From positions 124,001 through 188,000 of the forward strand of contig JAEUKE010000314.1 of the NCBI GenBank assembly GCA_016794345.1: a DNA stretch of 64,000 bases, read 5' to 3'. This DNA is from Myxococcales bacterium (GTDB lineage Bacteria; Myxococcota_A; Polyangia; Polyangiales; Polyangiaceae). A program made the translations under genes and the position numbers. Position 1 is the first letter of the stretch, and every line of letters starts with the position of its first letter. The notes beneath the pieces are model-generated. The model ran no database searches. It worked only from the letters and a program-made list of their open reading frames with translations, and was not told where the DNA came from. Below are positions 49,834-58,524 of the stretch, piece after piece.

Positions 49834-51192
49834 ATGAGCCGCCTCCTTCGCTTCTCGGGCCGGACTTCCATGCTCTCCCTCCGCCGTGCGTCGGCCCTCG
49901 TCGCGGCCTCCGCCTTCGCGGTCGGCGTGGCCGGCGCGTGCGGTGACGACTCGGCTACGGGCGGCGCGGGCGGGACCGGCGCGAACGGCACCGGTCCCGA
50001 CAAGGTCTGCATCGATCGGGCGACCCTCGCCCCGGTCCCTCCGGCGGGGCTCAAGGTCACCTTCCGCGTCCTCGACGGCTTCGGCGATCCGGTGCGACCG
50101 CTCGACGGTTCGAACGGCAAGGACATCGTCATCATCAACGACGAGAAGGGCACGCCCTTCGGATCGGGCCAGGAGGGCGGCGCGGTCAGCGACGTCGGCG
50201 TCGCGAGCCAGGTGCAGATCTACTCGTCTTTGGTGCTCGACATGTCCGACTCGATCCACAACGCGGGCGTCGTGGACGACGTGATCGACGGCGCCATCAC
50301 GTTCGTGAACAGCGTCGTCGTCAACGCCGATCCGAACTTCCGCCACAACGTGGCGATCATCGCGTTCGGAGCGCCGGATCAGCTAGAGATCGTGCAGGAC
50401 TTCACGAACGACGGCACGGCGCTCCTCTCGAAGCTCGAGGGGCTCCGCAGCGCGCCGAGCCGCGGTACCACCGACCTGTACGACGCCTACCGCTTGGGCC
50501 TCGAGCTCGTCGACTCCGAAGGCGACGAGAACGCGGTCGTCGAGCGCTTCCTCGTCCTCCTCACGGACGGTGAGCACGAGGCCGGCGCCGGCGAGACGCT
50601 GCGGGAGCTCGCGATCGCTTCGAAGACCGACAGCCTCGCGAACAAATACGTCATCGGCATCCGCGGCGCGTACAACCTGTGCGCGCTCGAGGAGCTGGCG
50701 GGGCCGCCGCCGACGTGCGCGGGGCAGCTCGTCGGTTGTCGCGTCGGCATCTCCTGCAACCCCGGCACGCCCACGCCCGACAGCTGCACCCAGTTCCAGC
50801 CCGACGTCGAGGCGAGCGCCCTCAACGACGCGTTCCAGCGCATCGCCGATCGCGCGGCCGGAATCGCGCGATCCAACTACGAGGTCGGCGTCTGCACGCC
50901 GGTCGCGCTCGGCAGCTCCAGCCTCAGCATTCGCGTCAACGTCGACGGCGCGCAGGACAGCGAGTCTCTCCCGTACTCGCCAAAGAAGTGGGGCCTCACC
51001 GGCGCGGTCAACCAGTGTGACCCGGCCGTGGTGAAGGGCACCGACGCGGTCGTCCCGCCCGAAGGCGGCGGCGGGATGGGCGGCGGCGGCGGGATGGGCG
51101 GTGGCGCCGGCGGCGCCGGCGGGAGCGGCACCACCACCGGCACCGGCGGGGCCGGTGGGGCGGGGGGCGGCGGCGGCGCAGGCGGGGCCTGA
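49834..51192 (+). CDS. vWA-domain lipoprotein with glycine-rich tail
   Basis: 452 residues. The N-terminus MSRLLRFSGRTSMLSLRRA leads into a hydrophobic region and GVAGACGDD (lipobox-like GAC). The von Willebrand A domain keeps a MIDAS: DMSDS (DxSxS in LVLDMSDSIHNAG), the later Thr in SRGTTDLYDAYRLG and TDGEHE. The last ~40 residues are Gly-rich (GGGGMGGGGG, GAGGAGGSG), so it probably acts as an anchored metal-dependent adhesion protein. A small inverted repeat (AAGAGAA/TTCTCTT, 49810-49830) lies directly before the ATG; an in-frame ATG at 49870 is the alternative start. Confidence 0.82.
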   Translation: MSRLLRFSGRTSMLSLRRASALVAASAFAVGVAGACGDDSATGGAGGTGANGTGPDKVCIDRATLAPVPPAGLKVTFRVLDGFGDPVRPLDGSNGKDIVIINDEKGTPFGSGQEGGAVSDVGVASQVQIYSSLVLDMSDSIHNAGVVDDVIDGAITFVNSVVVNADPNFRHNVAIIAFGAPDQLEIVQDFTNDGTALLSKLEGLRSAPSRGTTDLYDAYRLGLELVDSEGDENAVVERFLVLLTDGEHEAGAGETLRELAIASKTDSLANKYVIGIRGAYNLCALEELAGPPPTCAGQLVGCRVGISCNPGTPTPDSCTQFQPDVEASALNDAFQRIADRAAGIARSNYEVGVCTPVALGSSSLSIRVNVDGAQDSESLPYSPKKWGLTGAVNQCDPAVVKGTDAVVPPEGGGGMGGGGGMGGGAGGAGGSGTTTGTGGAGGAGGGGGAGGA

Positions 51193-51210
51193 GGGCCGCC
51201 GTCCCGCGGA

Positions 51211-52620
51211 TCACTGCGGCGGCGGAACCGGCGGATCGTCGTCCGGGATGATGCACGCCGACAGATCGAACAACATGAACAAGAGGGCCTTCTCCTGCGG
51301 GGAGAGATCCGCCGTCTGGCAGCCGTCGGGGAACGGGCTGTCGACCTGATCGGTGCTCGAGACGTGGATATCGCTGAAGACGACGCGCCCGCAGAGCTGA
51401 TCGTCGGGCGCGGAGAGCGGCGCGTTGAAGGTGAAGTACTTCACGGAGCCGGAGTCGGGCGCCTGGCCGTAGATCCATTGCTGGACGCCGGCCGCGGCGT
51501 TGACGTTCGTGAGGGTGTGTTGCGGCGCGGAGATGGGCAGCTCTCCGAGCACGGTGGAGCCCATGACGTTGAGCAGCCACGACGCCAGCGCCTGGCCCTT
51601 GGGGAACGTCTGGTCGATGACACCCGTGTAAGGCTCGGGGGGGTCGTTCTGGAAGTCCCACGTGGCGATGGTCGGCCACTCCCCGGGACCTTGCTCGAGC
51701 CAGACGTTGTGCCAGTGCGAGAAGAAGAGCCGGCCGCCGAGGTTCGCGTAGTCCTGCACGGCCTGGCGGGAGGGCATGGGCTTCGCGTCGATGTTCTGCC
51801 CGCCTTCACACGCCATGAGGACGACGTCGTACGCCTTCAGCGAATCGACGGTCGCCCAGAGATCCTGGGCGTCGGGGAAGTCTGCGCCGCCTGCGTACCG
51901 GCTGGTCCCGCCTGCCCCGGCGAACAGGTTCACGCGGCCGCTCTCGGACGGATCGGTGAACTCCGCGTCGTCGAGGCCGATCTTGCGGAGCCAGCACTCG
52001 AGCGGGTCCGCGCCGCCGGTGGCGAGCGCGATCTTCGGGATGTGCCCTTCGGATTGGTTGCGCGGGAGGCGCAAGCTGCCGTCCGTCGTGGGGTTGTCGA
52101 CGCACTCGGCGACCGCGGGCAGCACCACCTCGCGGCGCCACTTTCCAACCTGGATGACGAGCGGGATGTTCTGGCCGACGGGGACGTTCTCCAGGACGAA
52201 GCTCCCCGAGGCGTCGGTCAGCGCGGTGACGACGGGATCACCGCTGAGGACGGCGCTGCATTGATCGCAGCTGGCTCCGTCGGGGATGGGCGACAGCGGC
52301 GCGTTGGGCACGTAGACGGTGACGTTGTAGAGGGGCACCTTGCCCGCGGGCTCGTACACCTTGCCGCTGACCGTCGTGGTTCCGCCGCTCGAGCACTGCA
52401 CCTGCTGGCACTCGAGGTTGACGCAGGGCCCGTCACCCGTCCCCGTGGTGAAGGAGCCCGTGCTGCCGCCCTCGGAGCCGCTCGAGCCGGAGCCCGTCCC
52501 CGCCGCCGCGCCGCCGCCTGTTCCTTCGGTGTCGTCACACGAGCAGCCCGGTCCGAGCGCGGGGGCCATGGCGAGAAGGACGAGCAGCGAGCTGGGGCGC
52601 GGGGCGTGTCTCTTCAGCAC
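51211..52620 (-). CDS. Lipoprotein with carboxypeptidase-regulatory-like domain (paralogue A)
   Basis: 469 residues from a GTG at 52620. The signal ends GPGCSCDD (lipobox-like GPGC). A Gly/Ser/Thr linker with CVNLECQQVQCSSGG is followed by a carboxypeptidase-regulatory/CNA-B-like region (VSGKVYEPAGKVPLYNVTV, SGSFVLENVPVGQNIPLV), then a domain with a class-I glutamine-amidotransferase-like feel (YDVVLMACEGGQ, QDYANLGGRLFFSHWHNVW) lacking a recognised catalytic triad. It ends MLFDLSACIIPDDDPP. It is a divergent paralogue of the gene at 52905, with matched segments along the whole length. The function is unknown. Confidence 0.78.
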   Translation of the reverse strand: MLKRHAPRPSSLLVLLAMAPALGPGCSCDDTEGTGGGAAAGTGSGSSGSEGGSTGSFTTGTGDGPCVNLECQQVQCSSGGTTTVSGKVYEPAGKVPLYNVTVYVPNAPLSPIPDGASCDQCSAVLSGDPVVTALTDASGSFVLENVPVGQNIPLVIQVGKWRREVVLPAVAECVDNPTTDGSLRLPRNQSEGHIPKIALATGGADPLECWLRKIGLDDAEFTDPSESGRVNLFAGAGGTSRYAGGADFPDAQDLWATVDSLKAYDVVLMACEGGQNIDAKPMPSRQAVQDYANLGGRLFFSHWHNVWLEQGPGEWPTIATWDFQNDPPEPYTGVIDQTFPKGQALASWLLNVMGSTVLGELPISAPQHTLTNVNAAAGVQQWIYGQAPDSGSVKYFTFNAPLSAPDDQLCGRVVFSDIHVSSTDQVDSPFPDGCQTADLSPQEKALLFMLFDLSACIIPDDDPPVPPPQ

Positions 52621-52904
52621 GGAGCCATCGTAGACGCCCCGGTGCGGGCGGGGACACGGCCAAGCGATGGGCGATGCGACGCGGGCCGTTGCCTCGAAGC
52701 AACAAGATCGTCACGTTCCGTGCGCGGCGCGCGGATGCTCGACGGGCCAGGTCGCTGTCGCGGCGTGTGCTCCGCTGTCTCACTGAATTGGATCTTTCTC
52801 GTCATGACGGAGCGACCCGCGCGTTGCCGTTCGCTACGATGAGCGTCGCACCCCGGCCGTACACGAGGGGGCGCCCAATCCATCCTTCTCCTATGGGGTC
52901 CGTC

Positions 52905-54410
52905 ATGAGCCATTCACCGCGAACGCACCTCCTCCTCACCCTCGCTGCCGGGGCCTTCGCCGTGTGCTCGGCCGTCGCGTGCGGTGACGACGGGAATCCC
53001 CAGGGGACAGGCGCGGGCGACAGCACCGGCACCGGCACCGGACAAGGTGGAGCAGGCGCGTCCGACCAGACGAGCACGACGGGCGCCTTCATGGGCACCG
53101 GGGGCATGGCCCCGCAGTGTGTGAACCTCGAGTGCCAGCAGGTGGACTGCGGCGCCGGCGTGACGACCACCGTGACCGGCACCGTCTACGATCCTTCGGG
53201 GACGCTCCCGCTCTACAACGTTGTCGTCTACGTCCCGAACGCGACGGTCGACCCGATCCCCGACGGGCTCACCTGCGACCAGTGCGACGCGCAGCTGAGC
53301 GGGTCGCCGCTCGTCTCGGCGATCACCGACACACAAGGGCGCTTCGTCCTCGAGAACGTCCCGGTCGGGCAAGACATCCCCCTCGTGATGCAGATCGGCA
53401 AGTGGCGTCGGCAGATCACGATCCCCGCCGTCGCCGAGTGCGTGGAGAACCCGCTCGCCGACCCCCAACTGACGCGGCTGCCGAAGAGCTCCGCGGAGGG
53501 CAACCTCCCCAGGATCGCCCTCACCACGGGCTCGGCCGATCCGCTCTTCTGTCTGCTCCGAAGGCTCGGGATCGACGACTCCGAGTTCGGCGTCGAGGGC
53601 TCGAGCGCGCGCATCCATTTCTACCAGGGCGCAAACGGCTCCAACCAGTTCGACAGCGGCTTCGGGGCCAGCCCCGGCGCGACCTTCTCGAGCGCGCCTG
53701 GCACGCTCTGGTCGAACGGCTGGTCCAACTACGATATCGTCATGATGTCGTGCGAAGGGGACGAGTACCCCGGACCCAAGAACGGTCACCGGGTCGCGCT
53801 GCGCGACTACGTCGACCAGGGCGGGCGGGTGTTCGCGACGCACTACCACTACAACTGGTTCCAGGGCGACGCGCCGGCCGATCTCCAGTCGGTGGCCTCG
53901 TTCACGAGCGCGTTCACCACCTTCGACGACCAGGTGGACATCGATACGTCCTTCCCGAAAGGTCAGGCGCTCGCCGAGTGGCTCGCGTTCGTGGACGGGT
54001 CGAGCGCGTTCGGACACTTCTTCGTGAACGAGGGAAGGCAACACACGCTCAGCGTCAACCAGATGCTCGCGCGCATCTGGGTGAGCTGGACCGGCAAGAC
54101 CGAGTACTTCTCGTTCAACGCGCCGATCGGCGCGGCCGAGGATCAGCAGTGCGGGCGGATGGTCTTCTCCGACATCCACGTCTCGTCCGGCGCTGGCGAC
54201 CCGAGCGGGAGCTTCCCGAACGCGTGCTCGAACACCCCGCTCACCGAGCAGGAGAAGGTGCTGCTCTTCATGCTCTTCGACCTGTCCGCGTGCATCATCC
54301 CCGACGACGACCCGCCTTGCCCGCCGGGCCAGAACGCCTGCGGGGACGCCGACGATCCGCCCTGTGGCGGCAACTGCGTGATGGGCTGCTGCCAGGACAT
54401 CCCGCAGTAG
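52905..54410 (+). CDS. Lipoprotein with carboxypeptidase-regulatory-like domain (paralogue B)
   Basis: 501 residues from ATG 52905 (GGGG six bases upstream; an in-frame ATG at 52893 is possible). The signal (LLLTLAAGAFAVCSAVAC) has a lipobox-like AVAC. The layout matches its divergent neighbour: CVNLECQQVDCGAG, TGTVYDPSGTLPLYNVVV, RFVLENVPVGQDIPLV, YDIVMMSCEGDEYPGPKNG, GRVFATHYHYNWF and MLFDLSACIIPDDDPPCPP. It has an extra Cys-rich C-terminus (CGDADDPPCGGNCVMGCC). The two genes share a 284-bp upstream region and are probably an ancient tandem-inversion duplication. Confidence 0.78.
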   Translation: MSHSPRTHLLLTLAAGAFAVCSAVACGDDGNPQGTGAGDSTGTGTGQGGAGASDQTSTTGAFMGTGGMAPQCVNLECQQVDCGAGVTTTVTGTVYDPSGTLPLYNVVVYVPNATVDPIPDGLTCDQCDAQLSGSPLVSAITDTQGRFVLENVPVGQDIPLVMQIGKWRRQITIPAVAECVENPLADPQLTRLPKSSAEGNLPRIALTTGSADPLFCLLRRLGIDDSEFGVEGSSARIHFYQGANGSNQFDSGFGASPGATFSSAPGTLWSNGWSNYDIVMMSCEGDEYPGPKNGHRVALRDYVDQGGRVFATHYHYNWFQGDAPADLQSVASFTSAFTTFDDQVDIDTSFPKGQALAEWLAFVDGSSAFGHFFVNEGRQHTLSVNQMLARIWVSWTGKTEYFSFNAPIGAAEDQQCGRMVFSDIHVSSGAGDPSGSFPNACSNTPLTEQEKVLLFMLFDLSACIIPDDDPPCPPGQNACGDADDPPCGGNCVMGCCQDIPQ

Positions 54411-54421
54411 CTCTCCGGGAT

Positions 54422-54448
54422 GCGAGCGGGGCCACGCGCCCCGCTCGC
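54422..54448. terminator. Perfect 10-bp hairpin between convergent genes
   Basis: GCGAGCGGGG at 54422-54431 and CCCCGCTCGC at 54439-54448 form a perfect 10-bp stem with a 7-base loop. It lies 12 bases after the stop of paralogue B and 18 bases before the stop of gnd on the other strand, so it is a likely bidirectional terminator. Confidence 0.7.
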
Positions 54449-54465
54449 GTGCGCCGGCGAGATCG

Positions 54466-55875
54466 TCAGCCCAGCCAGTCGGTGTGCACGAAGGCTCCGG
54501 GGCGATCGGTGCGCTCGTACGTGTGCGAGCCGAACGCATCGCGCTGCGCCTGGGTGAGGTTCTGCGGGAGGCGGGCGGTCCGGTACGCGTCGAAGTAGGA
54601 CAGGCTGGCGGTCATGGCCGGGACGGGGATGCCCAGGCTCGTCGCCAGCGCGACGGTGCGGCGCCAGCCGCCCTGCGCGCCCTGGGCCTGCGCCTCGAGC
54701 TCGGGATCCGAAAGCAGGCTCTCGAGGCTCGGGCTCCGCTCGTAGGCGCGCATGATCGTGTCGAGCAGCTTCGCGCGGATGATGCAGCCGCCCTTCCAGA
54801 TTCTCGCCATCTCCCGCAGGTTCACGCCCCAGCTCTGGGCGTCGCTCGCGGCGCGGATGAGCCTCATGCCCTGTGCGTAGGAGCCGATCTTGGCGGCGAG
54901 CAGCGCGTCGTGGGCGTCACGGAGCACAGCGGCGCGATCGATCGTGGGCGCGAGCACCGCCGCGCGGATGGCCGCCGAGGCGCGGACGCGCTCGTCTTTC
55001 ATCGAGGAGAGCACGCGCGCGTCGATCGCCGCGGCGATCGTGGGGATGGGGACGGCGAGGTCGAGCGCGAGCTGCACCGTCCACTTCCCGGTGCCCTTCT
55101 GTCCGGCACGGTCCTCGACCAGGTCGACGAGCGGCCTGTTGGTCTCGGGGTCCTTCACGCGGAGGACCTTCGCGGTGATCTCGATCAGGAACGAGTCGAG
55201 CGGCCCCGCATTCCACTCGGCGAACACGTCCGCCAGTTCGGGGGCCGTCATGCCGAGAGCGCGCGTGAGCACGTCGTACGTCTCCGCGATGAGCTGCATG
55301 TCGCCGTATTCGATGCCGTTGTGGACCATCTTCACGAAGTGGCCGGCGCCGTCAGGGCCCACGTGCGTGACGCACGGCCCCGAGTCGGTCTTGGCCGCGA
55401 TGGCCTCGCAGATCGGGCGGATGGCCGTCCACGACGCCGGCGAGCCGCCCGGCATGAGAGACGGGCCTCGGCGCGCGCCCTCCTCGCCGCCGGAGACGCC
55501 CATCCCCACGAAGTGGAGGCCCTTCTCGGCCAGCGCCTTCTCGCGGCGCTGCGTCTCCGGAAACCAGGTGTTGCCGCCGTCGATGACGATATCGTCCTTG
55601 TCGAGGAGCGGGACGAGCTCGCCGAGCACGGCGTCGACCGGCGCGCCCGCCTTGACCATGACGACGATGCGTCGCGGCCGCTCCAGCGCCGCCACCAGCT
55701 CGGCGAGCGTCTTCTGGGGGACGAAGCCTGCGCTCGGGCTCTCCGCCACCACCGCGTCCGTCACCGCCCCGCTCCGGTTGTAGATCGCCACGCGATAGCC
55801 GTGGTCCGCGATGTTGAGGGCGAGGTTCTTGCCCATGACGGCCATTCCGATCACGCCGATATCTGCAGGTTTCAT
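54466..55875 (-). CDS. gnd: 6-phosphogluconate dehydrogenase (decarboxylating)
   Basis: 469 residues, third enzyme of the oxidative pentose phosphate pathway (6-phosphogluconate to ribulose-5-phosphate, CO2 and NADPH). The N-terminus IGVIGMAVMGKNLALNIADHG is the NADP fold. The substrate-binding signature is GVSGGEEGARRGPSLMPGG, and GHFVKMVHNGIEYGDMQL contains the catalytic Lys. The length is standard for the long form. The ATG at 55875 overlaps the pgl stop (ATGA), so the three genes are one operon. Confidence 0.97.
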   Translation of the reverse strand: MKPADIGVIGMAVMGKNLALNIADHGYRVAIYNRSGAVTDAVVAESPSAGFVPQKTLAELVAALERPRRIVVMVKAGAPVDAVLGELVPLLDKDDIVIDGGNTWFPETQRREKALAEKGLHFVGMGVSGGEEGARRGPSLMPGGSPASWTAIRPICEAIAAKTDSGPCVTHVGPDGAGHFVKMVHNGIEYGDMQLIAETYDVLTRALGMTAPELADVFAEWNAGPLDSFLIEITAKVLRVKDPETNRPLVDLVEDRAGQKGTGKWTVQLALDLAVPIPTIAAAIDARVLSSMKDERVRASAAIRAAVLAPTIDRAAVLRDAHDALLAAKIGSYAQGMRLIRAASDAQSWGVNLREMARIWKGGCIIRAKLLDTIMRAYERSPSLESLLSDPELEAQAQGAQGGWRRTVALATSLGIPVPAMTASLSYFDAYRTARLPQNLTQAQRDAFGSHTYERTDRPGAFVHTDWLG

Positions 55876-56588
55876 TGGGAGTCACTCTCCGTCTGGGCCA
55901 GGTGCTCGGGTAGCTTGGACGCGGCCGCGCGGTCGACGACGAACGCGCGGTCACGGACGACTTGTACGGGAAGGCTGGTCGCGTCGAGGGGCCCGCCGAG
56001 GGCGCGGGCGAGCGCGTCGGCTTTGGCCAGGCCGGTGACGAGGACGAGGACCTCACGCGCGCGCTCGAGCGCGAGCGGCGTGAGGCTGAGACGGCGCGGG
56101 GGCGGCTTGGGCCCCGTCACCGGAACCACCTGCCGCGTACGCTCGGCGAGTGCGGGGGAGCCCGGGAAGAGCGAGGCGGTGTGCCCGTCCTCCCCCATGC
56201 CGAGGAGCACGAGGTCGAACGCGCCCGGTAGCTCGGACTCGTAGCTTCGCGCAGCCTCGGCCAGATCATCGGCGTCGCCCCGCATCCGGTGGATCCGCGC
56301 CTCCTCGATCGACTGCCGATCGAAGAGCGCGAGCCGCGCCATCCGGAAGTTCGACTCGGGATCGTCGAGCGGCACGGCCCGCTCGTCGCCGAAGTAGAAG
56401 TCGATGGCGCCCCACGGGACGTCGGGGGTCTCGGCGAGGAGCTCGTAGGCGCGGCGCGGCGTCGTCCCGCCCGCGAGGGCGAGCGAGAAGCGCCCCCGCT
56501 GCCCGACGGCGCGGCGGGCGGCGCGAGCGATCTGCCGCGCCGCCTCCTCGGCCACGAGCTCCGCCGTTTCCAGGACCAGGACGCTCAC
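55872..56588 (-). CDS. pgl: 6-phosphogluconolactonase
   Basis: 238 residues of the NagB/DevB-type lactonase family, which hydrolyses 6-phosphogluconolactone. Motifs: SLALAGGTTPRRAYELLA, FYFGDERAVPLDDPESN and LVLLGMGEDGHTASLFPG. It starts with GTG at 56588, overlapping the zwf stop (GTGA), and its stop overlaps gnd (ATGA). The in-frame region upstream lies inside zwf and is not part of the enzyme. Confidence 0.95.
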   Translation of the reverse strand: MSVLVLETAELVAEEAARQIARAARRAVGQRGRFSLALAGGTTPRRAYELLAETPDVPWGAIDFYFGDERAVPLDDPESNFRMARLALFDRQSIEEARIHRMRGDADDLAEAARSYESELPGAFDLVLLGMGEDGHTASLFPGSPALAERTRQVVPVTGPKPPPRRLSLTPLALERAREVLVLVTGLAKADALARALGGPLDATSLPVQVVRDRAFVVDRAAASKLPEHLAQTESDSQ

Positions 56589-58126
56589 CCGAGCGACCTC
56601 CAGCGATGGCTCATCTTCTTCAGCAGATCGTCGGCCGCCTTCGGCCCGGATGAGCCGGGCGCGTAGTCGTAGAGCGGGATCGCCGGGTCGTTCTCCCACG
56701 CGTCGAGGATGGGCGTGCAGAGCTCCCACGCCTCCTCCACGCCGTCGCGCCGGGCGAAGAGGGTCTGGTCGCCGCGCATGCAGTCGAGGATGAGGCGCTC
56801 GTACGCCTCGGGCGCGGGTCTGTCGAACGCGCGGGCGTAGCTGAAGTCCATCTTCACGTTGCTGACGTAGACGTCATCACCCGGCTGCTTGCACATGAAC
56901 GAGAACTCCACGCCTTCGTCGGGTTGGATGCGCAGGGTGAGGACGTTCTGCTCGAGGCGCTGGCACACCTCGTCGCGGCCGAACAAACAGAGCGGGACCG
57001 CGCGGAAATGGACGGCGACCTCCGTCGCGCGCTGCTTCAGGCGCTTGCCGGCGCGCAGGTAGAACGGCACGCCGTGCCACCGCCAGTTGTCGATGAAGAA
57101 CCGACCGGCGACGTAGGTGGCGGTCTTCGAGCCCTTCGCGACGTGGGGCTCGTCCAGGTAGCCCTGGTATTGCCCGCGCACGATCTCGTCCGCGACCTCG
57201 TGCTCGTAGATGGGGCGCACGGATCGGAGGAGCTTGCCCTTCTCGTCACGCACCTCGTCGGCCCGGAAGGAGACCGGAGGCTCCATCGCCGCGAGCGCGA
57301 GCACCTCGAGCAGGTGGTTCTGCAGGACGTCGCGGAGCGCGCCGGTCTCGTCGTAGAAGCGCCCGCGGCCTTCCATCCCGAGCTCTTCGGCCGCGGTGAT
57401 CTGGACGTGGTCGACGTAGTTGCGGTTCCAGAGGGGCTCGAAGAGCGAGTTCGCGAAGCGCAACACGAGGATGTTCTGGACCGTCTCTTTGCCGAGGTAG
57501 TGGTCGATTCGATAGATCTGCTCCTCGGAGACGAACTCGGCCGCCATGCGGTTCAGCTCCCGCGCGGTCTTCAGATCGCGCCCGAACGGCTTCTCGATCA
57601 TGACGCGTGAGAACGGGCTCCCGTTGCCACGCCCGGGCGGATGCAAGAGCCCGGCGCTCTTCAGTCCTCCGAGGATCACGGGGAACGAGCTGGGAGGTGT
57701 GGAGAAGAAGAAGATGCGGTTCTGCTGCGTGCCGCGCGTGCGGTCGAGCTCCTCGAGCTTCTCGCGCAGGCGCGTGTAGGTGTCGGCCGACTCGTGATCC
57801 CCGATGACGTAGTGGATCCTGCTGGCCAGGCCCTCCCACACCGCCGGGTCGACCGGCTTGGTCCGTGAGAACTTCTTCGTGGCCTCCTCGTGCGTCGCGC
57901 GAAACGCCCGTTCGTTCGGCGCGCTCCGCCCGATCCCGACGACCTCGAAGCCGTCGGTCAAATGCCCCTCCTTCGCGAGGTTGTAGAGCGCAGGCACGAG
58001 CTTTCGCTTGGCCAGATCTCCCGTGCTGCCGAAGATCACCAGCGCGCAGGGCCGGACTTGCCGCTCATGGACGATGGCATCGCCCGGGACGGTCTCGGTC
58101 GCGATCCGGGTGGTCGTAATCCCCAT
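56585..58126 (-). CDS. zwf: Glucose-6-phosphate 1-dehydrogenase
   Basis: 513 residues, first enzyme of the oxidative pentose phosphate branch. The NADP fold is ALVIFGSTGDLAKRKLVPAL. The active-site signature is RIDHYLGKETVQN; other family stretches are EKPFGRDLKTARELN, DVLQNHLLEVLALAAMEPP and PFYLRAGKRLKQRATEVAV. The start is ATG 58126. Operon order is zwf-pgl-gnd with 4-base overlaps at both junctions. The length is typical. Confidence 0.97.
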   Translation of the reverse strand: MGITTTRIATETVPGDAIVHERQVRPCALVIFGSTGDLAKRKLVPALYNLAKEGHLTDGFEVVGIGRSAPNERAFRATHEEATKKFSRTKPVDPAVWEGLASRIHYVIGDHESADTYTRLREKLEELDRTRGTQQNRIFFFSTPPSSFPVILGGLKSAGLLHPPGRGNGSPFSRVMIEKPFGRDLKTARELNRMAAEFVSEEQIYRIDHYLGKETVQNILVLRFANSLFEPLWNRNYVDHVQITAAEELGMEGRGRFYDETGALRDVLQNHLLEVLALAAMEPPVSFRADEVRDEKGKLLRSVRPIYEHEVADEIVRGQYQGYLDEPHVAKGSKTATYVAGRFFIDNWRWHGVPFYLRAGKRLKQRATEVAVHFRAVPLCLFGRDEVCQRLEQNVLTLRIQPDEGVEFSFMCKQPGDDVYVSNVKMDFSYARAFDRPAPEAYERLILDCMRGDQTLFARRDGVEEAWELCTPILDAWENDPAIPLYDYAPGSSGPKAADDLLKKMSHRWRSLG

Positions 58127-58187
58127 GAGGGGACGGTACCACGGGCCGGTGAACGCACGAGGGGGCGACGGCTACGAAGGAGATCCG

Positions 58188-58490
58188 ATGGGTCTTTGGC
58201 GACGGCTCTTCGGCGGCCCGCGGCTTCCGCCGCTGCTCTTCCGCGTTCGGATCGGAACGGGCGAGCGCGCCGCCCTCGCGCAGGGCGACGTCGTCGTCCG
58301 CGGCGTTCGAGCCCCGGACGGCGGCGGGTTCCACCTCCGCCCGGTCGCGGCGCAAGGTGTCGTCCTCGTGCCCTGGCCCGGCGGGCGACGCGCCGAGTTC
58401 GTCCTGGAGAAGGGGGATCGAGCGGGACGAATCTCGCTCACCGCGGACGAGGCCGGAACGGGCCTCGTCCACGAGGTGTTGCTCTCCTGA
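58188..58490 (+). CDS. Small hypothetical protein
   Basis: 100 residues, start fixed by AAGGAG six bases before ATG 58188. MGLWRRLFGGPRLPPLLFR is an amphipathic basic start, not a signal peptide. The rest is beta-rich with short strands (GDVVVRGVRAPDGGGFHLR, GVVLVPWPGGRRAEFVLE). The family is not recognised. It is divergent from zwf and convergent with the permuted-esterase lipoprotein. Confidence 0.65.
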   Translation: MGLWRRLFGGPRLPPLLFRVRIGTGERAALAQGDVVVRGVRAPDGGGFHLRPVAAQGVVLVPWPGGRRAEFVLEKGDRAGRISLTADEAGTGLVHEVLLS

Positions 58491-58524
58491 AAGCTGCCGC
58501 GCGGAGCCCAGGCCTTGCGGCGCC

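Noticed and set aside
46645..50346. A 1233-codon open frame on the minus strand
   Set aside because: It is antisense to the BNR-like and vWA lipoprotein genes. No motif, no RBS, Arg-rich shadow composition.
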